From contig CAWDIV010000024.1 of the NCBI GenBank assembly GCA_963802355.1, positions 310,001 to 374,000 of the forward strand: 64,000 nucleotides of DNA, written 5' to 3'. The notes under the pieces were generated by a model. It did not search any database. It was not told the DNA's origin and worked only from the letters and a program-made list of their open reading frames with translations. This DNA comes from SG8-41 sp963802355 (lineage in GTDB: Bacteria; Pseudomonadota; Gammaproteobacteria; Burkholderiales; SG8-41). Shown here in pieces: positions 45,936 to 57,945 of the stretch (its first letter is position 1; the number at the start of each line of letters is the position of its first letter). Made by a program: the position numbers and the translations under genes.

Positions 45936-47970
45936 AAAACGCGGCCGCCTCTGCGGCGCTGCGCGTCATTCTCATTGGCGGCAGGCTTTGCAATATGCGT
46001 TTACCGTAGCCCCGGGAAACGAGCCGCGGATCGCAGATCATCAGCACTCCCCGGTCGGTCTCGTCGCGGATCAGCCTGCCCGCTCCCTGCTTCAGCATGA
46101 TGACAGCCTCGGGCAGTTGATACTCGGCGAACGCGCTACGACCCTCGCGCGTCATCTTGTCGATACGCGCGGCCAGCACGGGATCTTCCGGCGGCGCGAA
46201 CGGGAGCTTGTCGATCACCACCAGCGACAGCGCCTTACCGCGCACGTCCACTCCCTCCCAGAAGGAGTGGCTTCCCACCAGCACCGCGTCGCCGAGGTCG
46301 CGAAAGCGGACCAGCATCTCGGAACGAGAGCCTTCTCCCTGAACGAACAGCGGATACTTGAGGCCGCGCGCCGCGAACGCGCGCGCGAGCAGCTCATGGC
46401 CGTCGCGCATCGCCTTCAGACTCGTGAAGAGCATGAACGCACCGCCGCCTGCGGCTTCGATCACGGGCAGCGCTGCGTCGACCACTGCGGCGGTGTGTTC
46501 CCGGGTATTCGGAGCGGGCAGCTCTTCCGGTACGTAGAGCAGCGCCTGGGCCGCGAAATCGAACGGGCTCGCCCAACTCGCTGTGCGCGCCTCTCCCAGC
46601 CCCATCTCGCGGCAGTAGTGGCTGAAATCGCGGTTTACCGAGAGTGTCGCCGACGTAAACACCCACGCCCGCGCATGTTCTGCGAGCTGCCTCCCGAAGA
46701 TCTCCGCGATCGAGAGCGGAGTGGAGTTGAGATGCAAGCTGTGGCCGAAAAGCTCCATCCATTTCACGCGGTCGTCATCCACTGCGCTGCGCCAACGCTC
46801 GCCGCGGTCCGCGAGAGCCAGCGAGCGGTCCCGGAGCCGCACGAGACCTTCGCTGCGTTCGGCCTGCTGCTGCAGTTGGGCCGAGACCTCGTCGAGACTC
46901 TCTAAGACCGATCCCAGGGCAGCCTCGAAGTCCGGGCGCCCGTGCAGCGCACGTAGCGGGATACGCCCGCTTTCCTCGCGGAATACCAGCCGCAGGTCGC
47001 GCGCGGTCTTGTCCAGCGCCTGCGCCGCCGCGGGAAGCGGGGCGTAATCTGCAGCGGTCGCCAGGCTCTCGAGACGTACGTCGCGAGCCAGCTCGATCAG
47101 CTGCGAGGTCGAGACGGTCTCGCTGAAGAACAGGCCGGCAGTCTCCGGCAACTGGTGCGCTTCGTCGAAAATGACGGTGTTGCAAGCCGGCAGCAATTCG
47201 GGCACTCCTTCTTCGCGCAGCACCAGATCGGCGAAAAAGAGATGGTGATTGACGACCACCACATCGGCCGCGAGCGCCTGGCGGCGCGCCTCCATCACGA
47301 AACAGGAGTCGAAGTGCGGACACTGCGAGCCGAGACAGTTGTCGCGAGTGGAAGTGACCAGGGACCAGATTCCGGCGTTCTCCGGCACCGTGGTGCAATC
47401 GGCCTTGTCGCCGGTGCGGCTCACGCGGGCAAAGCTCTTGATCCGTTCGAGATAACCGCTATCGTGGTATGCGAGCCGTCCATCCTGGGAAGCGCGCTCG
47501 AGATGGTGGTGGCAGACGTAGTTCGCCCGCCCCTTCAGGAGCGCCACCGTCACCGGTGCTTTCAGCGCTCGCCGGACCGTGGGAATATCCCGGTCAAAGA
47601 GCTGGTCCTGCAACGTCTTCGTTCCGGTCGAGATCACCACCTTACCGCCGGATAGCAGCGCTGGAACGAGGTAAGCGAAGGTTTTCCCGGTGCCCGTCCC
47701 CGCTTCAGCGACGAGGACCTGATTGGCAGCGATCGTTTCCGCGACAGCCTGAGCCATCTCGAGTTGAAAGGGCCGGGCGCGGAAGGCGGATATCGCCTGC
47801 GCCAGGGGCCCGTCCGGCACGAAGATGGTGCGTAAATCGCGAATCGTGTGCCCTCGATCGACTACGGAAACTGAGCGAGTATAGACCAGCTGCTGCAATT
47901 TTCTGCCAGCGTACTCGGCGCTGCCGGTTTCGTGAACGTCTGGACTGCTCTTTCCCATAAGATCGTTCAT
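45865..47970 (-). CDS. DinG-family ATP-dependent DNA helicase (YoaA type)
   Basis: 701 residues from ATG 47970 (MNDLMGKSSPDVHETG); a GTG at 47988 is possible. Walker A LVAEAGTGTGKTFAYLVPAL, motif Ia STGTKTLQDQLF, an iron-sulfur domain with cysteines in NYVCHHHLERAS, KADCTT and CLGSQCPHFDSCF, the DEAH box VIFDEAHQLPE, then motifs III-VI (FTSATLSVNRDFSHY, GSHSFWEGVDVRG, LKQGAGRLIRDETDRGVL). It unwinds 5'-3' and resolves forks, R-loops or G-quadruplexes in family members. The C-terminal ~25 residues are Pro/Ala/Arg-rich and overlap the convergent DUF1232 gene. The frame is intact. Fur-like sequence lies directly upstream, but probably serves fbpA. Confidence 0.92.
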   Translation of the reverse strand: MNDLMGKSSPDVHETGSAEYAGRKLQQLVYTRSVSVVDRGHTIRDLRTIFVPDGPLAQAISAFRARPFQLEMAQAVAETIAANQVLVAEAGTGTGKTFAYLVPALLSGGKVVISTGTKTLQDQLFDRDIPTVRRALKAPVTVALLKGRANYVCHHHLERASQDGRLAYHDSGYLERIKSFARVSRTGDKADCTTVPENAGIWSLVTSTRDNCLGSQCPHFDSCFVMEARRQALAADVVVVNHHLFFADLVLREEGVPELLPACNTVIFDEAHQLPETAGLFFSETVSTSQLIELARDVRLESLATAADYAPLPAAAQALDKTARDLRLVFREESGRIPLRALHGRPDFEAALGSVLESLDEVSAQLQQQAERSEGLVRLRDRSLALADRGERWRSAVDDDRVKWMELFGHSLHLNSTPLSIAEIFGRQLAEHARAWVFTSATLSVNRDFSHYCREMGLGEARTASWASPFDFAAQALLYVPEELPAPNTREHTAAVVDAALPVIEAAGGGAFMLFTSLKAMRDGHELLARAFAARGLKYPLFVQGEGSRSEMLVRFRDLGDAVLVGSHSFWEGVDVRGKALSLVVIDKLPFAPPEDPVLAARIDKMTREGRSAFAEYQLPEAVIMLKQGAGRLIRDETDRGVLMICDPRLVSRGYGKRILQSLPPMRMTRSAAEAAAFFSRPATTAPSATPARGPRATPQR

Positions 47971-47994
47971 CACAGCTCGACGCAGCACGTTAAA

Positions 47995-48009
47995 CGAGAA
48001 TAGTTCTTA
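47995..48009 (+). promoter_or_regulatory. Fur-box-like site upstream of fbpA
   Basis: CGAGAATAGTTCTTA matches the 7-1-7 Fur consensus (TGATAAT-n-ATTATCA) at about nine of fourteen positions. An almost identical sequence lies between fbpB and fbpC (51256-51270). Both are next to genes of the same iron importer. Iron control by Fur is inference from the motif and context. Confidence 0.5.
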
Positions 48010-48079
48010 AATACCTTGATAATACAAACGATTCTTGTTAACATTGATACCTGGGCTTGAATACTTCAGGAAAATCATT

Positions 48080-49109
48080 ATGTTATCTTTGCGCTTGTCA
48101 CTTGCTGTCTCGTTGATTCTGGCGGCCTCGGCGCCGCTGGTCCACGCCCAGGAACGGGTTCTCAATCTCTATTCATCGCGCCATTACCAGACGGATCAGG
48201 CGCTCTACGACAACTTCACCAAGCAGACCGGGATCAAAGATGAACTTGATCGAAGGCGGTGAAGACGCCTTGATCGAGCGCATACGCAACGAAGGCGACA
48301 AGAGTCCCGCGGACGTGCTGATCACGGTGGATGCCGGGCGCCTGTGGCGCGCCGAGCAGCTGGGACTGTTCCAGCCCGTCAAGTCGCAGGTCCTGGAATC
48401 ACGCATCCCCGCCGCTTTCCGCCACCCCGACGGGTTGTGGTACGGTTTTTCCGCCCGGGCGCGGATCATCGCCTACAGCAAGGAGCGCGTGAAACCGGGA
48501 GATCTCACACGCTACGAAGATCTCGCCAGCCCGAAATGGAAAGGCAAGATCTGCACGCGCTCCGGCAGCCACGTCTACAACCTCTCCCTCATCAGTTCCC
48601 TGGTCAGCCACATGGGCGAGGCGAAGGCCGAAGAGTGGGCGAAGGCGGTCGCCTCCAACCTCGCGCGCGCACCGAAAGGCGGGGACACCGACCAGTTGAA
48701 GGGCGTCGCGGCCGGCGAATGCGATATCGCCATCAGCAACACGTATTACTACGTGCGCCTCATGAAATCGGACAAGCGTGACGAGCGTCAGATCGCGGAA
48801 CAGGTCGGGGTGATACTGCCGAACCAGAAGGATCGCGGCACGCACGTCAACGTATCCGGCGGCGGCGTATTGAAGCACGCGCCTCACAGAGATGCCGCGG
48901 TTCGTTTCCTCGAATACCTCGCGAACGACCAGGCTCAGAACTATTTCGCCAACGGCAACAACGAATGGCCGGTTGTCACTTCGGTCAAGCCCGATAACCC
49001 CGAGTTGGCTACGCTTGGAAAATTCAAGACCGATACCCTCAACCTGGCGGCGATCGGAAAGAATCAGCCGACCGCGCAGAAAATCGCGGACCGGTCCGGG
49101 TTCAAGTAA
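48080..49109 (+). CDS. Ferric-iron ABC transporter substrate-binding protein (one frameshift)
   Basis: ATG 48080 has AGGAAA upstream. A signal peptide (LRLSLAVSLILAASAPLVHA) precedes the mature start QERVLNLYSSRHYQTDQALY, typical of FutA/FbpA/AfuA. A shift at about 48240 leads into NLIEGGEDALIERI, ADVLITVDAGRLWRAEQLGL, YGFSARARIIAYSKERVKPG, the double-tyrosine region ISNTYYYVRLM that coordinates ferric iron, and NGNNEWPVVTSV. About 342 residues. It binds Fe3+ in the periplasm and delivers it to FbpB/FbpC encoded nearby. Removing one base near 48241 restores IKVNLIEGG. It lies convergent to fbpB with 360 bases of repeat sequence between them. Confidence 0.92.
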
Positions 49110-49115
49110 CGAAGA

Positions 49116-49425
49116 GGGGAACGGACCCCTTCCGGCACATCATCGGGGCCTTCCCGTTCCCCCCGCACCCCCCGGTCGCACAATGAACCTTTTCGCAAGA
49201 GAAACGAGCTCGAGGAACGCGGGGGGCAATTCATGAATAGTTATTGCGACTTGACCGAGCTGTACGAGGGTGTCAGGAACCTTAGAGTTTAGGGTTCCTG
49301 ACACCCTTACGATAGAGGATCGCAAGAGATCGGCCCGGCACTGACTAACTTGCGAAGAATGTGTTTCTCCTCAGCCCTTGCGCCGGGTCGAATGAACATC
49401 AGCCATTTATGAAATAAGTTCTAGG
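49116..49425. repeat. Repeat cluster between fbpA and fbpB: GC-rich stem, palindrome copy 4, long element
   Basis: Outer arms GGGGAACGG (49116-49124) and CCGTTCCCC (49154-49162) with a C-rich tail to 49181 lack the core hairpin. From 49229 a long element follows. It contains AATAGTTATT, GACTTGACCGAGC, the 15-bp palindrome AGGGTGTCAGGAACC (49267-49281) with its complement (49293-49307), and an AT-richer half to 49425 that matches 43150-43322 in reverse orientation. The palindrome could terminate both convergent genes. Confidence 0.9.
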
Positions 49426-49468
49426 CGCCTCTGGATTTCCGCTTCGCGGAAATGACGGACATGATCGT

Positions 49469-51137
49469 TCACCGTTGTTCCGCCGCCATGCGGGCGCGCA
49501 CGATCGAGCGCGACAGCACGATGAGCGGCACCAGCCCCGCCGCCACGATCGTCAGCGCGGGCGCCGCAAGCTCGCTCAGGCGCTCGTCGCTCGCCAGGTT
49601 GTACGCGTGCACGGCCAGAGTATCGAAGTTGAACGGCCGCATCATGAATGTAGCCGGCAACTCCTTCATCACGTCGACGAAAACCATCAGCGCCGCGGTA
49701 AGCAGGCTGGGCGCGAGCAACGGGACATGAACGCGCGTCAATATGCCAAACGGCGCGGTGCCCAGGCTCCGCGCCGCGTCATCCATGCTGGGAGTCACTT
49801 TGGCGAGGCCCGCCTCCACGCTCTGCAGCGCCACAGCAAGAAACCGCACCAGGTAGGCGTACACCAGCGCGGCTATGCCCCCGGTGAGAATCAGGCCCGT
49901 GGACACGCCGAATGCGGACGCCAGCCAGCCGCTTAACAGGTGGTCGAGCCTCGTCACCGGAATCAATATTCCTACCGCGATAACGGCGCCCGGCACGGCA
50001 TAACCCAGTGCCGCGAGACGATGCGCTGCGAGCGTGACGGGGTTACGGTTGCCCCGTGCCGCATACGCGATGAGCAAAGCGAGCGCCACCGCGCACGCCG
50101 CGGTGATACCGGCCAGCGACACGCTATTGAAGACCAGCCCCGCATAGCGCGCATCCGCGCGAAAATCACCTCCGCTCAACGACAGCTCCAGCAGGATAGC
50201 GGCCGGCAACACGAACCCGACGATCAGCGGCAGGGCGCATGCCACCACCGCCCCCAACGCACGCAGGCCGCGCAAGCGGTACGGACGTAAGACGGCGCTG
50301 TGCGGAAGACGTGTCGAAGCGCGCGCGGCCGCGGCTGACGCGTTCCGCCAGGAGGGTGAGCGCGATGAATCCGAGCAAAGCAGCGGCAAGCTGGCCGGCC
50401 GCCACGCGATCCCCGAGAGAGAGCCACGCCCGATAGATGCCGGTGGTGAACGTCGGCAGCTCGAAATAAGCGACGGTCCCGAAATCGGCGAGCGTTTCCA
50501 TCAGCGCGAGGGCAACTCCCGCTGCAATGCCGGGCCTGGCGAGCGGCAGCGCCAGGCGAAAGAAACTGCTCCACGGCCCATAGCCGAGGCTGCGGCCTAC
50601 CTCGATCAGCCCGGCGCCCTGCGCGAGAAATGCCGCCCGAGCGAGCAAGTACACATAAGGATAGAAAACGAAAGTGAAGATCATCGCCGCTCCGGCGAGC
50701 GAGCGCACTTCGGGAAACCAGTATTCCCTGGCTTTCCAACCGAACCAGGTTCGCAACGCGCTCTGAACGGGTCCCGTGAACTGAAAGAAATCCGTGTAGG
50801 CATACGCCATCACGTACGCGGGAACCGCGAGCGGCAAGATCAGCGCCCACTCGAAGAAGCCTCGGCCGGGGAAGCGGCACATCGTCGTCAGCCAGGCTGT
50901 CGCGATGCCGACCACCGTGACGCCGGTGCCGACGCCGAGCATGAGCCATAGCGTGTTCGAGATGTATTCCGGCAGAACTGTCCCCGCCAGGTGCTCCCAC
51001 GTGTCTCCCGCCGGCAGAAAAACATTGGCCAACACCACCACGACGGGCACCGCGATCAAAAACGCGGCAGCACTCGCCGTGATCGTCAGGACGTTCCATT
51101 CCATCCGCCATCCGAGAGCGCGCATCACGTACTGCAT
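49469..51137 (-). CDS. Ferric-iron ABC transporter permease FbpB-type (one frameshift)
   Basis: About 555 residues from ATG 51137. Two fused permease halves: first, LTITASAAAFLIAVPVVVVL, EYISNTLWLMLGVGTGVTVV, ALILPLAVPAYVMAYAYTDF, EVGRSLGYGPWSSFFRLALP (EAA motif) and MKELPATFMM-like family ending VALALMETLADFGTVAYFEL; then a shift near 50310; second, GLVFNSVSLAGITAACAVAL, VPGAVIAVGILIPV, DDAARSLGTAPFGILTRVHV (EAA motif) and VFVDVMKELPATFMMRPFNF. This fused two-domain form is typical of FbpB/SfuB/AfuB iron permeases. It is transcribed divergently from fbpC and convergently to fbpA, so the three genes are clustered but not one operon. Confidence 0.92.
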
Positions 51138-51255
51138 GACCGGCGGGTCTCCCCTACCCCTCAGTGCCGCCTGTTCCAGCGATCTTGGCGATCAACTGGT
51201 TCGTAAAGGTTTGAAAGGAAAGAAGTTCATTGTAGCAATGGGAGCGCCATGAAAA

Positions 51256-51270
51256 CGAGAATGCTTCTTG
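51256..51270 (+). promoter_or_regulatory. Fur-box-like site in the fbpB-fbpC intergenic region
   Basis: CGAGAATGCTTCTTG differs from the site before fbpA at only three of fifteen positions and shares the preceding AAA. It lies between the divergent fbpB and fbpC, where one operator could control both. A TATAAT hexamer overlaps at 51280-51285, just before the fbpC start. Confidence 0.5.
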
Positions 51271-51292
51271 TTCCCTCGATATAATATAGCTA

Positions 51293-52355
<1,063 letters not shown>

Positions 52356-52423
52356 TACGGGTGTCTGATGGGCCGATGCTACGAAAGCACGAGCGCAGGT
52401 ATCCCCCGCCAGTCATTCCGGAT

Positions 52424-53406
52424 TTAGCGCTGCGGTCCCATCGCCGCCCGCAACTCGCGCGCAAGCTCCAGCACCGCCAGCGCGTAATTGACGCTTCTGT
52501 TGTAGCGGGTAATCGACATAGAAATTGTTGAGGCCGAGCCAATAGCGCGGCCCGTCATCGGCTTCGACCACGAACAGCGCCGCCTCGGCTTCGTCGCTCA
52601 CCGGAGCGAGCGGCACCACGCCCCGGCGCCTGAGCTCGCCGATCCGGCGTTTGCGGCTTGATGTCGCCGGACATTGCGGCCTCGACGGCACCGGCATTGG
52701 CTTCGGCCTCAACCACCGTCCCTTCGCCTGCGCGCCAGCCGAAAGTCTTGTAGTAATTCGCGACGCTTCCGATCGCGTCCGCGGCCGTCCCCACCAGATC
52801 CCGCTTGCCGTCTCCATCGAAATCGACGGCGAACTTCCGGTAACTGCTCGGCAGGAACTGCGGTATGCCGATCGCGCCCGCGAAGGATCCTCTCAGGGCA
52901 AGCGGGTCGAATCCCGCTTCCCGCGCCAGGAGCAGATACTCCTCGAGTTCGAGGCGAAAGTAGTCGGCGCGGGGCGGGTACTGAAACGCCAGAGTGGCGA
53001 GCGCGTCCAGTACCTTGAGAGTCCCCGTTTGTCGGCCGTAGAGCGTCTCGATCCCGATGGTCGCGACGATCACTTCTTCCGGCACGCCGTACTCCCGCGT
53101 AGCGCGGGCCACGATGCCCGCATGTTGTTGCCAGAAGCGGACGCCGCCGTCTATGCGCGGGGCATTGATGTAGTTCAGACGGAACTCGTGCCAGGGCCGC
53201 GCCGTGCGCGGTGCGGTCATCGCGCGGATCACTGCCGGGCGGGGTTGCACTTGAGAAAAGAGCTGGCGCAGGTCCCCGCGGCGGAACCGGTGCTTCTGCA
53301 CCATCTCCTCGATGAAGGTCTCGATCTCGAGCTGCAACGGCGTTTGAGCGGCAACTGGAGATGCGGCGCCGGCCAGCAACACGATGCCCAAGAGCGATAC
53401 GACCAT
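52424..53406 (-). CDS. mltB: Membrane-bound lytic murein transglycosylase B (two frameshifts)
   Basis: A signal sequence (MVVSLLGIVLLAGAASPVAA) and a GH103 domain: FIEEMVQKHRFRRGDLRQLF, RPWHEFRLNYINAPRIDGGV, FWQQHAGIVARATREYGVPE with the catalytic Glu in PEEVIVATIGIETLYG, LATLAFQYPPRADYFRLELE, GSFAGAIGIPQFLPSSYRKF, AVDFDGDGKRDLVGTAADAI and NYYKTFGWRAGEG. Shifts near 52655 and 52515 lead to IGELRRRGVVPLAP, YWLGLNNFYV and ITRYNRSVNYALAVLELARE, the family C-terminus, ending at 52424. About 327 residues. It cleaves peptidoglycan glycosidic bonds with 1,6-anhydro product formation. No lipobox cysteine is seen after the leader, so it may be soluble periplasmic. Confidence 0.9.
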
Positions 53407-53433
53407 TTGCGTCGAGCAGGCTTTCAGGGTTAT

Positions 53434-56400
53434 TTAAACGTCAGTCGTTGAAGTCAGCGCGATCTCCCAGGTGCGCAGATCCACATCCACATCCATGCTC
53501 TGCTGGCGGCGCTCGTCGCTGCCGGGCACTTCCCGCCCCCTCCGCTCCCGTCGGTCGAGCACCACCTTCATGGCCCTCGGCCCGGTGAATTCCTGCGAGA
53601 GGAATTCATACAGACCAGGATTGGATCGCGCCACGATGTACAGGTGATCGTTTCCGTCGGCATCGGGTTGCGACGGATCTTTCCACGGCTGCATCTGCAT
53701 CTGGCTGAACAGCAACCGCGCGAGCGCAATCTGCTCCTCGCCGCGCACGTGCTCCCCTGCCCCAATCAAGGCGTGGCCCAGATCGAGGCGAGTCTGGGCG
53801 GCAAGTGGATGCATTCCGAGCTCGTTCGCAATGCGCAGCGCTTTCTCGTATCTCTCCGGAGAAGGGTGGATCCCCGCGAGCAGCCACAACGCATAGGCTT
53901 CGTGACCGCGCTCGCCCGCCTCCCGGGCGAGTTCGAGCGCTTCCTGCGCTGTCGTCTGAGCGATCTCGCGCTGTCCGGCGGCGAGTTGACCCTGGGCCAG
54001 GTTTCCCGTCCACGCCGACAAATAGGCCTTGACCCCGAGCTGCTTGCTCAGTGAAACCCCATCCTCCAGCAGGCGGAGCCCATGCTGCGCGTCCCCGAGC
54101 CGCACTAGAGCCAGACCCAGCAACGAAGAGGACACCGGTTGCCAGACCGAAAGGCCGCGGTTACGGCAGATCGCGAAGCTGCGCTGCAGCGGCAACACGG
54201 CCCGGGCGACGTCACCGCGACGCACCGCGACGAGACCCCGGAAAGTCAGCGCGATGAGCTGATTGTAGACGTGGTTGCTCGCCTCCGCCGCTTGCTGCGC
54301 GGCACGGGCGTGATCTTCGGCAGCCTCGAACTCGCCGCGCTCCGACAAGCTGAACGCGAGCCAGGCGCGAGAAGAGATATATGAGGTCAGATTGCCGTCT
54401 CGGTCGGGCGTGGCGACGTTGCGCTCGAGCTCCCGCTCGGCGCGCACGTACTCCCCACGGACGTGGTAACTCTGACCCATGTATTGCCGCGCCAGGGCCT
54501 GGACCGTTCCGTCCTGGGAGACCTCTGCCAGCTCGAGGCAGCGCGTGCCGTAGTCGAGGGTAAGCGTGGTTTCGCCCTTGAGGTAGTGGTAGTTGATGAG
54601 GTAAGTGTACGCACGCGCCAGGTATCGCTCGTCGCCGAGTTGCCGCGCCAACTGCTCGATCTGCCTGGAGGTGGCGAGTACCGCGTCGAGCCTGCCGAGC
54701 TGGAGGAGCGCCGGGCGCAACGCGCTGCGCAGGTCTATTTCCGCTTCCGCGGTCGCGCGCGAGGCCGGCAGATGAGCGAGCGCGCGCAACGCCTCCTCGA
54801 AGCAGGTCACCACTTCGATGTTGGCTGCGCGGTCCAGGGCGCGCATGCCGAGGTGCCGGTTGTACGTCACGGCTTTATCCCAGAGCTCGCCACGCACAGC
54901 GTGGAGGGCGAGGTCCTCCAGATGCAGCGCCCATCGATCTCCATACAGCCTCTCGATGGCGGCGACAGCCCGGACATGCAGCACCCGTCGCTGTTCCTTC
55001 AGCAGGCTGCGGTACGCCACCTCGCGCGTGAGGATGTGCCGGAAACGGCATTCGAGTTCGGGAAACAGGCTGGTCTGATGGATAAACCCGGAGACCTGCA
55101 AGGAGTAGAGTGCGCGCCTGAAGACTTCGTCGTCCATTTCGGCCACGGCTTCCAGAAGCGCGTGCGGCACCTGGGCCCCGATCACCGACGCCTGCTGTAG
55201 CAACAGTTTTTCTTCGGGCGACAGGCGATCGATACGGGCGGCAATGACATCCTGCACTGTGGGAGGGACGTGCAGCGTGTCGATCTTGGCAACGAGGCGG
55301 CGGTCGCCCCGGTCGCCGACGATAGCCTTCGTCTCGACCAGGCTGCGGACCGTCTCTTCGAGGAAAAAAGGGTTCCCGTTGCAGCGCTCGACCAGCAGAT
55401 CGCACAGTGGCGCAAGGGAGCGGTCCTCGCCAAGCAGCGTGCCGAGCAGCTTGCGCGCGGCTTCGGGCTGCAGCGGATCGAGCGATAACTGGTTGAAGCC
55501 CTCCCGGCCCTTCCAGTCGTGCTCGAACTCCGGCCGGAAGTTCATCGCCAGCAACAGGCGGCTTTGCGGCAGCCGGATGATGAGCGCATCCAGGAAGGCG
55601 CGGCTTTCCTCGTCGATCCACTGCAGGTTCTCCAGGAGCAGCAACAGCGGCGCGCGCGCGCTTTGAGCCAGGAACAACCGCGTCAGGGCCGTCAGCGTAC
55701 GCTGCCTGCGTTCGCGGGCGTCGAGCAGCCGGAAGTTGTCGTTCTCGGGCAGGGCGTCCAGTAAAGACAGGATCGGCGCGATATCATCCTCGAGCTGTCG
55801 ATCGAGCTCCGACATTCTCGCGCTCACGCGCGCGGCGAGTTCCTCGCCCCGCTCCACGAATTCCAACTCGAAGTACGACCGCAGCAGATCGATTACCGGC
55901 GCCCAGGAAGTGGTCTTCTCGTAGGAGAGAGCACCGCTGCAGAGGACTTGCCAGCGCTGCTCGGCGAAAAATTCGTAAAACAGCCGGGATTTGCCCACGC
56001 CCGCTTCCCCGACGATGCTTACGATCCGCCCGCACCCGCGCTCGACCTGATCGAGCAGGTCCCGCAATTGCGTGAGCTCGGTGTCGCGCGCAACGAAGCG
56101 GCTCGAACGATGGACGGCGGCGGCGCGGGCGAGGGAGCGCACCGGGTTGGCCCCGATCAGCTCGTAGACCTCCACCGGAAGCTCAAGGCCCTTGACCGGC
56201 CGGGCGCCCAGCGGCTTGACCGCGATCGAATGAGCCGCCAGCCAGAGCGTGCTGCCCGTGATGAGGGCGCATCCAGGCTCCGCCATCTGCTCCATACGCG
56301 CGGCCAGGTGGGTCGTTTGTCCGATAGCTGTGTAGTCCATGTACAAATCGTTGCTGATCGAACGCACGACGACCTCGCCCGAATTCAGGCCGATGCGGAT

Positions 56401-56864
56401 GGAGACGGGAGCGTCGCCGCTGCCCCTGCGTTCGTCAGCGTAGCGTCCGACGTCCTCTCGGATGCGCAAGGCGGCAAAGCAGGCGCGCACAGCATGATCC
56501 TCGCACGCCAGTGGCGCGCCGAACAACGCCATGATGCCGTCCCCCATTACCTGGTTGACGGTGCCTTCGTATAGGTGCACGGCAGCGATCATGCGCGCGA
56601 GCACCGCATCCAGCAGTTCCCGCGCCTCTTCCGGGTCGCGGTTCGCCAGCAGCTGCATGGACCCTTTCACATCGGCAAAGAGGACGGTCACATGCTTGCG
56701 CTCCCCCTCGATGCCGGTGCGAGAAGTGAGAATCCTTTCAGCGAGATGCCGCGGCGTATAGTCGTGCGGAGCGCCCGCGACGCGCCGGCGGGCAGCGCCG
56801 CCCCGCACGCGTTGCAGAACCGGGCCTTGGCCGGATTGGTTGCCTGACAGCGGGAACACTTCAT
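53434..56864 (-). CDS. Class III nucleotide cyclase-AAA ATPase-TPR multidomain protein (5' frameshift)
   Basis: About 1,140 residues. From ATG 56864 the first residues are a zinc ribbon (MKCSRCQATNPAKARFCNAC), but a shift near 56770 separates it from the main frame, which continues APHDYTPRHLAERILTSR. The cyclase domain has VTVLFADVKGSMQLL and VMGDGIMALFGAP (metal aspartates) and YTAIGQTTHLAARM. The ATPase has Walker A IVGEAGVGKSRLFYEFF and NLQWIDEESRAFLDALI as Walker B region. The C-terminal half is a TPR/helical array (LARAYTYLINYHYLKGETTL and similar). This is the family of signal-responsive cyclase-ATPases also seen in Mycobacterium and Rhizobiales. The product (cAMP or cGMP) and the signal are unknown. 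No signal peptide; cytoplasmic. Confidence 0.88.
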
Positions 56865-57229
56865 ATGACAGCGTAGTGTACTCGCAATTGTCGATAAATC
56901 GGACTTAGGTCCTATCTGGCCGTTTCGACTGCGCGGTCAATCGCTTGCGCGAGCCTTGCCCTCCTCCTCAACGGCAAGCCCATCGACCCCGCTGACTATT
57001 AGGTGCTGAAAAAGGGCCGCGTGGCGATGGAGAGCGCTGCTGGCAGGGCCTACGGCAAGCCGGGAATGTGACTGGAACCTCGGCGTGTCGCACGCGGCGC
57101 TCCCGCGAGTCGTGTTGATTTCTCGCGGCCTTTGGATGCTCACTCAATCGGTACTCGTCCGGTGTGCTGTCGTTGTAGGATGGCGAGGACGACGCTCAAC
57201 GTGACCGAAAACGCTACGGAGGTCAGCCT
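56865..57229. other. Intergenic stretch with a short unrecognised coding-like fragment
   Basis: The plus strand at about 56945-57071 reads LLNGKPIDPADY, a stop, then VLKKGRVAMESAAGRAYGKPGM and a stop, with one frame change. It looks like a piece of a real protein but I cannot assign a family. The upstream region of the SDR gene (GGAGG at 57219) completes the gap. Confidence 0.35.
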
Positions 57230-57945
57230 GTGACTCCACGATTTTCAGGAAAGATAGCGCTGGTGGCAGGTGGCACCGGAGGGCTCGGGCGCGCGGTCAG
57301 TCTGGCGTTGCTCGACGAAGGCGCCACAGTGATCGTGACATATCGAGCACAGGAAGAATTCGATGCCCTGGTGCAGGCTGCAGCCGCGAACGGCTCGCGG
57401 CTCGAAGGTGAGCGCGTTGATGTCACCGATGAAACGGAGGTTCGAAGGCTGATCGAAGGCGTTCTTGCGCAACACCATCGGCTGGATGCGCTGGTCAATA
57501 CCGTCGGTGGTTACGCCGGCGGGTCGAAATTGTGGGATGTCGACGCGGGCGTTCTTGACCGGATGCTGGCGCTCAATCTGCGTTCAGGCTATGCGCTGTC
57601 GCGGGTGGCGGTACCGCCAATGCTAAAGCAAGGGCAGGGATCCATCGTGAATGTCGCCGCCAAGGCAGCGTTCGATCATCCTGCGCGCGCGGCATACGCT
57701 GCGTCGAAAGCTGCGGTACTCGCAATGATGGGCTCATTGGCCGCCGAAGTGACCGGTACGGCGTTCGAGTCAATTCGATCGTTCCGAGCATTATCGACAC
57801 TCCGGCTAATCGAAAGATGATGCGGACGGCAGACTTCTCGAAGTGGCCTAAGCCCGAGGAGATCGCGCGTGTGGTGCTTTTCCTGTGCAGCGACGAATCC
57901 CGGGTCATTCATGGTGCCTCCATTCCTGTGTATGGGAGCCGATAA
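57230..57945 (+). CDS. Short-chain dehydrogenase/reductase (one frameshift)
   Basis: GTG 57230 has ACGGAGG nine bases upstream. MTPRFSGKIALVAGGTGGLG is the NAD(P) glycine motif, DALVNTVGGYAGG the NNAG equivalent, and YAASKAAVLAMMGSLAAEV the catalytic Tyr-x-x-x-Lys. Near 57765 the frame changes, and the C-terminus reads VNSIVPSIIDTPANRKMM, KWPKPEEIARVVLFLCSDES, VIHGASIPVYGSR, ending at 57945. About 238 residues. The typical Thr-Gly-x-x-x-Gly-x-Gly is here GGTGGLG. The substrate is unknown. This is the first gene of a region rich in gene remnants; the protein itself is well kept once the indel is allowed for. Confidence 0.83.
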
